Assembly (NCBI GenBank): GCA_964634895.1
Contig: CAZWJS010000005.1
Span: 1 to 48,606, forward strand
Direction: 5' to 3'
Length of the DNA stretch: 48,606 nt
From: CG-Epi1 sp964634895
GTDB taxonomy: Archaea > Thermoplasmatota > Poseidoniia > MGIII > CG-Epi1
In this document: piece by piece, positions 16,187 through 25,700 of the stretch
Position numbering within the stretch: the first letter of the stretch is position 1
Layout: each line of letters starts with the position of its first letter
Made by a program: the position numbers and the translations under genes
The notes under the pieces: model-generated
Database searches by the model: none
The model's input: the letters and a program-made list of their open reading frames with translations, nothing else
What the model was told of the DNA's origin: nothing

Positions 16187-16375
16187 GATTACACCTATTA
16201 GAAAGAGAACAAAACCCTTTTGCAAGATTTCAGATGTAAAAAGAAAATGATTATATTATAATAAAAAAAGGTCGGAAAATCGGGCTATAAAAATGGCCGA
16301 AAAAAACTATGATACCCCGCAAGTTTATAGGCAGTAGGCTATACCCAACGCCCAGTCAGTTGTGGGCCTATTATT
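16187..16375. other. DP1-orc1 divergent intergenic region, possible replication origin
   Basis: This gap joins a polymerase subunit and an initiator gene, a common setting for archaeal origins. It holds an A/T-only stretch (16249-16267) that could unwind, an imperfect direct repeat of the GGYCGRAAAA...CTAT type (16270-16288 and 16295-16310), an ACCCC element (16313-16317), and inverted CCCA/TGGG and CAAC/GTTG pairs (16344-16367). The minus-strand TATTATAATATAATC is also the DP1 promoter. I see no array of full-length origin recognition boxes, so the origin reading is tentative. Confidence 0.3.
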
Positions 16376-17656
16376 ATGGAAAAAAGTCAAAAAAACTCAA
16401 ATGCAAATATTTTCGATAATCTCTCCCACGACGAGAGAATATTTAAGAATAGAGAAGCTCTTTCGTCAACTTACATCCCTAAACATTTCCCTCACCGTGA
16501 AGAGGAGATTAATACTGTTGCAAACATTTTGAAACCGGCATTACAAGGCTTTCGACCCTCCAATATTTTAATATATGGTCAAACAGGAACTGGTAAAACA
16601 GCTATTGCAAAATTCATTTCTGACCAAATAACTGAAAAAGCAAGAAATGAAGATAAAAAAATCCACACCGCATACATCAACTGTAAACAAACGAACACAA
16701 CATATGGAATACTTGCTAATATTGGAAAAGCTTATTCAGCAAAATGGGATGAAGAAATACCAATTGCAGGATGGAGAATAGATAAGGTATATTCCAAATT
16801 AAGACAAAAGGCTAATGAAAATGGTGGTATTGCAATAATTGTTCTTGATGAAATTGATGCATTAGTTAATAAATCTGGGGATGATATTTTGTACCACCTT
16901 ACTGGATTAAACTCTGATTTAGAAAATTCAAAAATAGCAATTATAGGAATATCTAATGATGTCAAATTTACGTCGTGGCTTGATCCGAGAGTGAAATCAA
17001 GACTTGGAGAAGAATCATTAGCTTTCGCCCCCTATAATGCCCCTCAAATTGAGGATATACTCTATAATCGATCTAAAATTGCCTTTCGCGAAAATATTGT
17101 TGAGCCATTAGTCCTATCATATTGTTCAAGCAAAGCTGCACAAGAACATGGAGATGTTAGAAAGGCTCTAGATTTACTTAGAATATCAGCTGAACTAGCT
17201 GAAAGAGAGAATAGAGAAATTGTCACTGCAAAATATGTTAATCTGGCACAAAATGTCATGGAAAGTGATCAAGTGAAAAATATTATCTCGACATTACCTA
17301 TACAAAATAAAGCAACTTTTGCAAGTATAATTGCAAATCAAGGAACAAGAGAAAGAGGACAGCAGACAACCGGAGAGGTTTATGAGACATATTCACACAT
17401 TTGCAATGTATTTAAATTAGAACAATTGACTCAGAGAAGAATTGGCAATCTAATATCCGAATTGGACATGCAAGGTTTGATAAATGCTAAAATTGTTAGT
17501 CTGGGAAGACAAGGAAGAACCAGATACATTAACTTAGCTATAGACAAAAATCAACTTAAAACCATAGTAAGAAAAGATTCGTTTTTCACAGATGTGCTTG
17601 AAGAATTAGCAAAAACAAAAAATTTCATGGGAAGTATGCAACTCAGACTAATCTGA
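16376..17656 (+). CDS. orc1: Orc1/Cdc6 replication initiator
   Basis: Initiator ATPase that binds origin DNA and loads MCM. The 426-residue protein has Walker A GQTGTGKT (68-75), Walker B IIVLDEID (about 153-160), a sensor-1 segment IIGISND, and DPRVKSRLGEE before a likely arginine finger. A helical lid domain (about 225-300) and a C-terminal winged helix for DNA binding complete it. Length matches archaeal Orc1. The ATG at 16376 was chosen because the family's N-terminal segment IFKNREALSSTYIP follows soon after. The 3' end overlaps the convergent unknown gene by nine bases. Confidence 0.92.
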   Translation: MEKSQKNSNANIFDNLSHDERIFKNREALSSTYIPKHFPHREEEINTVANILKPALQGFRPSNILIYGQTGTGKTAIAKFISDQITEKARNEDKKIHTAYINCKQTNTTYGILANIGKAYSAKWDEEIPIAGWRIDKVYSKLRQKANENGGIAIIVLDEIDALVNKSGDDILYHLTGLNSDLENSKIAIIGISNDVKFTSWLDPRVKSRLGEESLAFAPYNAPQIEDILYNRSKIAFRENIVEPLVLSYCSSKAAQEHGDVRKALDLLRISAELAERENREIVTAKYVNLAQNVMESDQVKNIISTLPIQNKATFASIIANQGTRERGQQTTGEVYETYSHICNVFKLEQLTQRRIGNLISELDMQGLINAKIVSLGRQGRTRYINLAIDKNQLKTIVRKDSFFTDVLEELAKTKNFMGSMQLRLI

Positions 17657-18085
17657 TTCTTTTGCATATCTTTCAGCTATCCCTTCGTTCCATCCTTTTT
17701 CCCAACCTGCTGCAATAGCTGCCTGTAATCCTGCTTTTCTAGCAAGAATCCTAGCTTCACTTAGGACTTCTTCACGCTTCTCTCTGGACACTTGACTATT
17801 TATTTGAGAAGATACTTTTCTGACGTCCTCAGTTAATTCCTCAGCCAGACTCCATATTTCCTTTAAAGTATTATCTCGAATATTTTCTTTATTAGATCCA
17901 GAAGGTAAATTGAGTGCTGCAGCATACCCTTCGGCTTTAGATTCATTAAAGGCCTCTGATTTTACCGCAGTACCTTTCGCTTTCTCGCTACTATAATTAG
18001 CCCAAGATAAACCTCTAGATACTCCAGGGACATACTTCTTTACAAAATCCGGTATTTCAGAATCTAAATCTTTTTCCTTGGGCAT
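17648..18085 (-). CDS. Uncharacterised charged helical protein
   Basis: A 145-residue soluble protein with no TM segment or recognisable motif. The N-terminal third is polar; residues about 70-110 are predicted helical and charged, with SREKREEVLSEARILARK suggesting a short coiled coil; the C-terminal part has an unusual AIAAGWEKGWNEGIAERYAK segment with two Trp-Gly/Asn steps. Independent expression is likely: a TTTATT box lies about 25 bases before the ATG. It overlaps the 3' end of orc1 on the opposite strand and sits downstream of trkH. No function can be assigned. Confidence 0.55.
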   Translation of the reverse strand: MPKEKDLDSEIPDFVKKYVPGVSRGLSWANYSSEKAKGTAVKSEAFNESKAEGYAAALNLPSGSNKENIRDNTLKEIWSLAEELTEDVRKVSSQINSQVSREKREEVLSEARILARKAGLQAAIAAGWEKGWNEGIAERYAKESD

Positions 18086-18122
18086 GAGATAGTATTAGGA
18101 GGCTGAATAAAGAAAGTTGACC

Positions 18123-19691
18123 TCAATCACGATAAGTATCTGGAAACAACAATAATAGAACTGTGATTATCTCAAGACGGCCAAGCATCATCAAAACTGA
18201 AAGAAACAATAAGGTAGTCTCTGAAAAACCAAAATAAGTTGTAGCTGGACCTATTGCACCCAAACCTGGTCCAATGTTAGCCAAACAAGATAGAGAAATA
18301 GAAATTCCATCAATCAGATTAAGCTCAGGCTCTAAATATAATACAACAAGCGACCCGCCAACAAATAAAATGATAAATATAAAGAAAAAGACACCGACAT
18401 TACGAAAAAGGTCTTCATCGAGAACTTTACCTCCAATTCTCAACTTGATTATGGCCTTAGGATGTATAACTAACAACATTTCTCTCTTTAAGGCCTTGAA
18501 TAACAACATTATTCGAACCATCTTAATTCCTCCTGTTGTAGATCCTGCACAACCACCCATGAACATTGTAGAAAGAAGAATGAAAATAGAAAGATTCGGC
18601 CAAGTCATGTAGTTTGCTGTTGTAAACCCAGTTCCGGTTAGCAAAGATACTGTTTGAAATAAGGTATAACGAATGTTACTAGAATGTTCTAAGTTTTCAG
18701 ATTGAAGCGCTCTATTCAAAAAAATTACTGAGAAACATGTAAAAACCAAAAAAGAATAGACCCGAAGCTCTTCATTACTTCTTATAACTTTAAAGGCCGA
18801 ACTAAGTTTAGATGACAACGACTCTGCGCCTCTAGTTAGATAATTAAAAACGTAATATAATATAACAAAATTGATACCAGATAAAAACATAAAAAAAGTT
18901 ATTATTGAATCTGAAATGGGATTATTATATGCACCAATAGAATCTATTTTTGGAGAAAAACCACCTGTAGAAACTGTTGAAAAAGAATTGCAGATTGCAT
19001 CGTAAAAAGGCATATCTGTCAAAATAACCAATAAACTAATCTCTAAAATTGTAAGAGCAAAATAAAGGCTCCAAAGTAAACGTGCTGTCTGGGCCATTTG
19101 AGGCTTGAGGCGCGTAATGCCTGTGCCTGGCATTTCTGCTTGAAGAACTTGGACGCCTCCGCCAAACAATCTTGAAAAAATAATAGTAGCTAACACAATT
19201 ATTCCCATACCTCCAAGCCATTGGGACTCCGAACGCCACAAAAGAAGAGATTTTGGTGCATCAAAATATCCTTGCTCATATTGTTTAGCATTTACAACAT
19301 CTTTATCCTCAGGTACTTCAAGAATTGTAGCACCAGTAGTAGAAAGACCTGACATTGATTCAAAAACCGCCCCCGAAATTCCCATCTCATAAGACATTAA
19401 ACCTAGTGTTTCACAAACAATATAGGGAAACGCCCCAACAAAAACCATGAAAACCCAAACTAAAGGAACTAAAACAAAAGCCTCTCGATTTCTTATATCA
19501 TCGTCTGTATGAAAATAATAATAAAGAAAACCACCGCCAAAGACACACAAAAGCATTGGAAGTAAAAACATTAAGCCAACATTGTAAAGATCCTCACCAA
19601 GAATTAATCCTGTAATAATTGGAAAAATAAATGATATTCCAAAAAAAGCTACAATTATACCAACTAAACTTAAAATAAGATTAAAACGCAT
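18123..19691 (-). CDS. trkH: Potassium uptake channel subunit TrkH
   Basis: A 522-residue potassium-translocating subunit of the SKT superfamily. It has the four M1-P-M2 repeats, with selectivity-filter loops such as SGLSTTGATI, STVSTGGFS, LTGTGFTTAN and LANIGPGLG, each with the critical glycine. GGMGIIV and GGCAGSTTGGIKMVR also match TrkH. It acts in the membrane with the TrkA ring, encoded two bases upstream, so the two are translationally coupled. Confidence 0.92.
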   Translation of the reverse strand: MRFNLILSLVGIIVAFFGISFIFPIITGLILGEDLYNVGLMFLLPMLLCVFGGGFLYYYFHTDDDIRNREAFVLVPLVWVFMVFVGAFPYIVCETLGLMSYEMGISGAVFESMSGLSTTGATILEVPEDKDVVNAKQYEQGYFDAPKSLLLWRSESQWLGGMGIIVLATIIFSRLFGGGVQVLQAEMPGTGITRLKPQMAQTARLLWSLYFALTILEISLLVILTDMPFYDAICNSFSTVSTGGFSPKIDSIGAYNNPISDSIITFFMFLSGINFVILYYVFNYLTRGAESLSSKLSSAFKVIRSNEELRVYSFLVFTCFSVIFLNRALQSENLEHSSNIRYTLFQTVSLLTGTGFTTANYMTWPNLSIFILLSTMFMGGCAGSTTGGIKMVRIMLLFKALKREMLLVIHPKAIIKLRIGGKVLDEDLFRNVGVFFFIFIILFVGGSLVVLYLEPELNLIDGISISLSCLANIGPGLGAIGPATTYFGFSETTLLFLSVLMMLGRLEIITVLLLLFPDTYRD

Positions 19692-19693
19692 TA

Positions 19694-21058
19694 CTAATGG
19701 AAGAAATCTTCTACCTCTGGAAGTTGATTCTTTAGTGTGAAGACAAGAACATGATCTCCTTCCTCCAACACAGATTCTTCATCTGGAAAAAGAGCCTCGC
19801 CGTTACGATTTATCATAGCAATCAGTGTTTTATCAGGTAGGCCAAGGTCCTTCAACTTTCTTCCTATAGTTCCGTTATTATTTTTGATTAAGAATTCACG
19901 AACTGAAGCGTCACCACCCTCTAACTCTTCTAGGCCCTCTATTTCATCTGTAGAAGTTGCTCGATTAACTATTGCATTTACTGTAACTCTCTTAGGATTG
20001 ATTAGCGTATCAATGCCTGTATCTTGAACAACATACTCTAATTCTGTTTGGTACACGAGAGCAACTGTACGTTTAGCCCCTTCTTTTTTTGCTAAAAGAC
20101 AACTCAACACATTGAGATCCTCTCTATCTGTAGCTGCAACAAACAAATCTTCATGCCTTATTCCTTCTTCTCTAAGGAAATGACGATCGGTCGATGAACC
20201 CAGTAATACTCTTACATTTTCTGGCAAATATGCACTAGCGGCATCTGCCATCTCTTTATCTGGTTCAACAATATAAATTTCAACATCCTTATATCTCTTA
20301 TGAACTTGTTCAGCTAGTCTCAGACCTATATTACTAGTCCCTGCAATCATTATACGCTTTATGTTACCTTCACCCGTTATCTCTTTGGGAATACCTAATG
20401 CATCTGAAAGACTATCAAGTTCACTATACTCGCTCAATAAGATTAAAATCCGATCTCTAGGCATAAGTGTGTCATTTTCTGTTGGAATAATCACACCTTC
20501 TTCTCTAGCAATAAGAACTATACGACAATGTGGAGGTAATGAAATAGTTCCAAGTGGTCTACCAACAGAAGGCGAACTGTCATTCAAACGAACTTCTAAA
20601 ATTCTTAATTTCCCAACAGAAAAATGTTCTAGACGAGTTAATGCTGGCCTAGATAATATTTGCCAAATCCTGTGCATAGCTAATTCATCAGGACTAACAA
20701 AAGCATCAACTCCAAAAAGATCATTATGATCATAATCTAATGGTAAATCTATGATCTCTGGATTGTTCAAACGAGCAATAGTATGACTGCCAAATTTCTT
20801 AGCAATAGAACAACCAATCAAATTAACTACGTCTTTCCCCGTAACTCCAATAAACAAATCTGCATCCTTTATAGATGCGGTTTCCAAAAGAAATTTTGCT
20901 GAAGCTGCATTGCCTTGAAAAACTTGTGCATCGAGTGTTTGTGCACGTTTCACAGAAATCGGATTTGAATCTATAAGTGTAACTTCATGACCTCTATAAA
21001 CAAGGTCACGGGCTACTCGAAACCCGACTTCTCCAGCACCCGCGATGAATATACGCAT
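19694..21058 (-). CDS. trkA: Potassium uptake regulatory subunit TrkA
   Basis: A 454-residue peripheral protein made of two tandem RCK units. The first Rossmann domain starts with GAGEVGFRVARDL (about 7-19) and the second with GTSNIGLRLAEQV (about 236-248); each is followed by a TrkA-C domain, the second ending in DHVLVFTL. It binds NAD(H) and nucleotides and gates TrkH. A TTTTAAAA box is about 27 bases before the ATG, so the trkA-trkH operon should start leaderless here. Confidence 0.92.
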   Translation of the reverse strand: MRIFIAGAGEVGFRVARDLVYRGHEVTLIDSNPISVKRAQTLDAQVFQGNAASAKFLLETASIKDADLFIGVTGKDVVNLIGCSIAKKFGSHTIARLNNPEIIDLPLDYDHNDLFGVDAFVSPDELAMHRIWQILSRPALTRLEHFSVGKLRILEVRLNDSSPSVGRPLGTISLPPHCRIVLIAREEGVIIPTENDTLMPRDRILILLSEYSELDSLSDALGIPKEITGEGNIKRIMIAGTSNIGLRLAEQVHKRYKDVEIYIVEPDKEMADAASAYLPENVRVLLGSSTDRHFLREEGIRHEDLFVAATDREDLNVLSCLLAKKEGAKRTVALVYQTELEYVVQDTGIDTLINPKRVTVNAIVNRATSTDEIEGLEELEGGDASVREFLIKNNNGTIGRKLKDLGLPDKTLIAMINRNGEALFPDEESVLEEGDHVLVFTLKNQLPEVEDFFH

Positions 21059-21100
21059 TGTTGCTCTTCACAAAAGGGGTTTTTTAAAAGCTCGTATTAA

Positions 21101-22030
21101 CTAAGATTCTACCTTATTCTCGAAATTTTTAAGGATAAAAGAAGAATATCCGCCTAAAACTAGAAACAATATTGACAATATTATTGAGAAAAAAGCAAAA
21201 CTCTCAAATACTTGACTTAAACCTAAATTAGGTGATAAGCCCTCTGCTTCATAATCCTCTTTCCATGGCCACAAAGTTATCAATGACCCACACATCAAAC
21301 CTGCAAGTAAAGACATAGTATAATCAAGGAAATTATTCATAGCATAACTCATAAGAGGGACAAAAGAAAGCAAACCTATTAGACCCCCCAATAGAAAATA
21401 GGATAAAGAAATAAAATCAAGATCATGAAAAGAACTTGCAACCACCGTATACTGGCCAAGTGTTAACAAAACAAGTGCACCACTTATTCCTGGTAAAAGC
21501 ATGGCTGTAAGAGCCAAGGCTCCACTAATTATTAACAAAATATTACCGCTACCATTACCATCTAAACTAGAAGTTGTGTACATTATTATCATTAATATTC
21601 CAACAAGAAAAAGTGAATAATGCTTACCATTAGGATTATCCACTAAATTCCAAGGTTCTCTTATACTGAACAATACTAACCCAAAGAAGAAAGAATAGAC
21701 AAAAGGTGCTGTAGTTTTTCTTTCTAAGAGCCCTAAAGAATCATCTGAATCAACCAGTAATTTGGTAACTAAGTAATATGAAAAAATCATACCAATCCCT
21801 AAAGTAAACAAGAAGAAAAATGAAGATAAGAAAACATTCTGGGCTTTAGGTGGAAATCTATCTTTAACAAATGATAAACAATCTGAAATAGATTGAATAA
21901 GCTTTGAATATATGCCCAATATCAAGGCTATAGTTCCACCACTAACTCCAGGAACTGCATCTGCAGCCCCCATCAAGAGGCCATGACCAAAGGTTCTTAG
22001 ATTTACCTCTGATTTGGGATCTTTAATCAT
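21101..22030 (-). CDS. DUF368 membrane protein, likely polyprenyl-phosphate translocase
   Basis: A 309-residue membrane protein with about eight to ten hydrophobic segments. It bears both copies of the DUF368 signature: MGAADAVPGVSGGTIALILG (16-35) and the later LLPGISGALVLLTLGQY. Bacterial DUF368 proteins (PopT) were identified as undecaprenyl-phosphate translocases that return the carrier lipid to the cytoplasmic face; here the carrier would be an archaeal polyprenyl phosphate. The ATG overlaps the nop5 stop by eight bases, an odd functional pairing but a clear operon. UppP in the same window would supply its substrate. Confidence 0.8.
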   Translation of the reverse strand: MIKDPKSEVNLRTFGHGLLMGAADAVPGVSGGTIALILGIYSKLIQSISDCLSFVKDRFPPKAQNVFLSSFFFLFTLGIGMIFSYYLVTKLLVDSDDSLGLLERKTTAPFVYSFFFGLVLFSIREPWNLVDNPNGKHYSLFLVGILMIIMYTTSSLDGNGSGNILLIISGALALTAMLLPGISGALVLLTLGQYTVVASSFHDLDFISLSYFLLGGLIGLLSFVPLMSYAMNNFLDYTMSLLAGLMCGSLITLWPWKEDYEAEGLSPNLGLSQVFESFAFFSIILSILFLVLGGYSSFILKNFENKVES

Positions 22031-22751
22031 CTTTATCCCTATAGAAATCTATTTTTGAGGCGATAGCTACTTTAGAAGCTAATTTACGTGAAACTTTACC
22101 CTTCTCACCTCTAGAAGCCTGCTTAACTGAAGGATGTTGATATAGAAAACCATGTTTAGGAGGTGGAGAACCTTCTGAAATGTGACGAAACAATGCCTTT
22201 TCAGCCCCAAGTAATTGTATTGTAGATGAAGGCATACGAGCAAGCTTAGACAAACTACCTGCTGAAGAAACTAATCTTACCGCTAATTGATTACCAACTA
22301 CATCTACTATTGAAGGGAAAACCTCAGGCGCTTGTTCCTCTATATAATTGGAAAGAACTGTAACCATTTTAGATGAAGATTCATAATGCTCTTTGAGTGG
22401 TAATAATTGCTCAGGAATAATTTCTGCCTGTAGTACTTCCTGACCCTTAATACGAGGATTACCAGTTATCTGAGAATACCATGTAGACAAACGTGTAGAA
22501 ATTGTATTAAGTGAGTTATGGCTTTCATCCAAGGCCTCTATCGCTTGAATAAGGTTTCTATCTGGTGTCAAACTTTGTCCAATTCGCTTTTTAACTTGTA
22601 TGATGCTAGCTTCTCTAAGAATTTTTAAAGGTATATTCTTTTTTATAGAAAAAATTGAATCATCTGTACAATTAACATCTAATGCTTTAGCTAAACCTAG
22701 GACATCGATTGGAAGTCTCCGTGGATTACCTGAACTAGTAATTACAGGCAT
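22023..22751 (-). CDS. nop5: Nop5 (Nop56/58-like) box C/D RNP core protein, short form
   Basis: Core protein of archaeal box C/D methylation RNPs, bridging L7Ae-RNA and fibrillarin. The C-terminal NOP domain is clear: ARMPSSTIQLLGAEKALFRH and PPPKHGFLYQHPSV, then GKVSRKLASKVAIASKIDFY. The segment NLIQAIEALDESHNSLN marks the first coiled-coil helix. At 242 residues it is far shorter than typical archaeal Nop5 (about 370-400): only about 55-60 residues precede the coiled coil instead of about 110, the coiled coil is roughly halved, and the Lys-rich tail is missing. No in-frame extension upstream exists. No fibrillarin gene is adjacent. It overlaps the DUF368 gene and follows the surface-protein gene. 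Confidence 0.85.
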   Translation of the reverse strand: MPVITSSGNPRRLPIDVLGLAKALDVNCTDDSIFSIKKNIPLKILREASIIQVKKRIGQSLTPDRNLIQAIEALDESHNSLNTISTRLSTWYSQITGNPRIKGQEVLQAEIIPEQLLPLKEHYESSSKMVTVLSNYIEEQAPEVFPSIVDVVGNQLAVRLVSSAGSLSKLARMPSSTIQLLGAEKALFRHISEGSPPPKHGFLYQHPSVKQASRGEKGKVSRKLASKVAIASKIDFYRDKDD

Positions 22752-22768
22752 TATCTCGTATTCCGTAT

Positions 22769-25700
22769 CTAATCTCTACGCCTCAAAAACGAAACCAGTG
22801 TGACAACCACGACTACTGAAAACAAATTCAAACCTGGTAGCAAATTATCTTCTTCAGTCTCTTCTGGTTCAGTACTTATTAAATCTGATTTAAGAACCAT
22901 AAGTGGTAACGTAATTTTTGTTGATTTTGAGGAATCACTAACCAAGGTTACATTAAGAACTCCAGAAACTTCTCCAGAAGGTGTTGCAATAGGTGGCTTA
23001 ACCTCAATAATTACTTCTTCAAATCTTCCAGGTTCCAAACTAACTGAAGTTTTTCCTAAATCAAACCACGAGATTATGCTACCTTCTAATGAAATATTAA
23101 CTATTTCAGGTGTATTACCTTTATTAGTGAAAAGAACTCTAAATGTTCCTATTGTTCCGGCTGTAACGTCACCAGGCTCTTCACTTAATTTAATATCAAC
23201 ATTATGCTTTTCTTCAATAAATATTGTGAAGTTCAAGTAAATAACTTCTTCCGACTGACCAGATTCTACTGTAGACTTAACAGTATTATCTCCTCCGAAA
23301 ACCGTTTCAGGAACAATAACATTAAGATGAACATCCACAGACTCGCCTGCTTCTAAATCAAACGATGTCCCTTTAACGCTAGCATAAGTGTAATCCCAAC
23401 TTGGACACCCAATACAAGGAACAGGGAGGTCTGGCGAAGGGAGACTAACATAATCTTTTGCATTACCATTATTTGTGATTGAAAATAGGAAGGGTATCGT
23501 GCTTCCCTCATTACCATCTTTCCTATTTTCCAATGTAGAAACATCTAATTTGTAAACTGCATTTGTAGATATCTTGAAAGTCTTAGAAGTCACAACCTTA
23601 TCATTTAATCCTGAGGTTCCAAGTAAAACCATTGTTAATCCTTCATCATTCCGCAAATCATGGGGACTTGTAGTAATCTTAAGTTTGAAAGTTTTGACTT
23701 CACCTTTAGGAACTTTAATTGAGCTTAAACAACTTGTACCTATACAATAACTCCAATCTGCAGCTTTACCACCTAAATCAACCACTAAGGAGATGTCATC
23801 TTCATGATTTGCATTGTTCTCTATTACTACATCAAATTCATGTACTTTACCCGGTTTTCCTGACAAATGATCATTTGCAATATCAATACTAAAGTCTGCA
23901 AAATATTCAATTTGGACAGATAAGTGTAATTGAGCAACTTTTAAACCAGAAGAATCTAAGATTAGATTGACTGAAAAATTGTAAAATCCTGGATTTGTAT
24001 CCATAGGTATCGTCAAAGGTAAATTAAATTGATCATAACCGCCATATGGATTTAAATCTGAAGTAGAATACGGAAGAACATTTCCGAAATCCCAACCACT
24101 CGGTGCTCCAGAATCTAATTCTGCTGTGAAAGATTCAGGACTATTCCCACTATTCACAATCTTTATATCGAATGTAGTACTTTGGTCTGGGTTCAAAAGT
24201 CTAGAATTATCTTCTGTAGTAATTTGACTATCATACACCGTTTTAACAGTTGTAGTCGAAGAAACGGCGTCTGTGGCACTAGAATCATCAATAGACATTG
24301 CCTTAACGCCAATAATTGCTGAATCTGTATCAATTGCTGAAGGAGGAACCTTGACATACAAATCTAAATCATAGGAATTACCATTTTCTAAATCTTCAAC
24401 AATATAAGTACTTAAGGTAGCAATCCATGCGTTACAGCCCTCGCAAAGTTCTGTGCTTAATTCAAAATCATCAGGATCAGTGCCATCATTAGTTAACGTT
24501 ACTGAATATGACACAACTTCATTAGGATTACCTGCTTTTGTACTCTCTGAAATTGTTAATGATAAATCTCTGACTGGAATCCGAACCGACGTATTTGTCT
24601 CCAAATAACCACCAAATTGTTCCCTATTTGATGAATTTATAGAAATATTACAAACAGACCAATCATCCTCTACTGAATCTTCAGGGCTCATAATAGTTAA
24701 TTCAATATAAAACACTTCATCTGGTTCTAAATTAGGAGTATCATTTTGACTAAGACTTGAACTCCAGTTGTCTTCCATAGTATCTTCTATTTCTAAATCA
24801 AATGAATCAGTACCATCTCCTGTATTTTTCACACTAAGAGAATATAGTATTTGTCCGCCAGGTATAACTCTCTTTGAAGCATCTGGAGTAGTGAACTCAA
24901 CTCCATATGTTCGACCATTATTAACTGAAGTTGTTGTATTTGTATAGCCATGAATATAATCATATTCTTCCTCTTGAACTTGAGCAATGAAAGGAATAAC
25001 TGCATATTCATCAACTGCTGCTGTATTAGGTATGTTAACTGTCAAAAGAACGTCCTCAGACTGGCCTGGATTAAGTGTAACAGAACTGATAGAAGTATAG
25101 CCACTCCAATCCTTAGGCGTATCGCCAATGTATAACAAAAAATCATCTGTATTCTTACCTACATTCTTAACCTGAGCTGAATATGAGACAGATGTAGAAC
25201 GATCTCCTGATTTGGAAGAACCTTCTCGGAGATAAATATCTACTGCATAAATTGTATCTATCTCTAAATTTTGATCGATACTAGAATCTACAGAAGTGGA
25301 ATTTTGAGAAGTGGCAATTATTGAAAAATCCATGTCATCACAGGTTTCCGTTCCATCGCCATTATCTTGACATCCAACTCCTTGTATTGGTGATCTAAAA
25401 GTAAAAGTAATCGTATCTTGTTCTTCAGACCATAAAAATATAGTCTGAACTACCGATGCTGCATACCATCCATGGTTATTACTATCGTCCCAAGTAATCT
25501 CAAGATCATAAGTATCGTCATTATCTCCTGTATTACTAATAACATAATCAATGGTTATCTCTTCATTACGGGTTAATGTCGCCTCTCCTGGCGTACTTGT
25601 ACCTGGATCGTATTCAAGCATTACTCCATATGCAGCCCTTGGTGAATCAACATTTGTATTTGAAAGCAAGGCTGATTTACTCTCAATGATTGTATGACTA

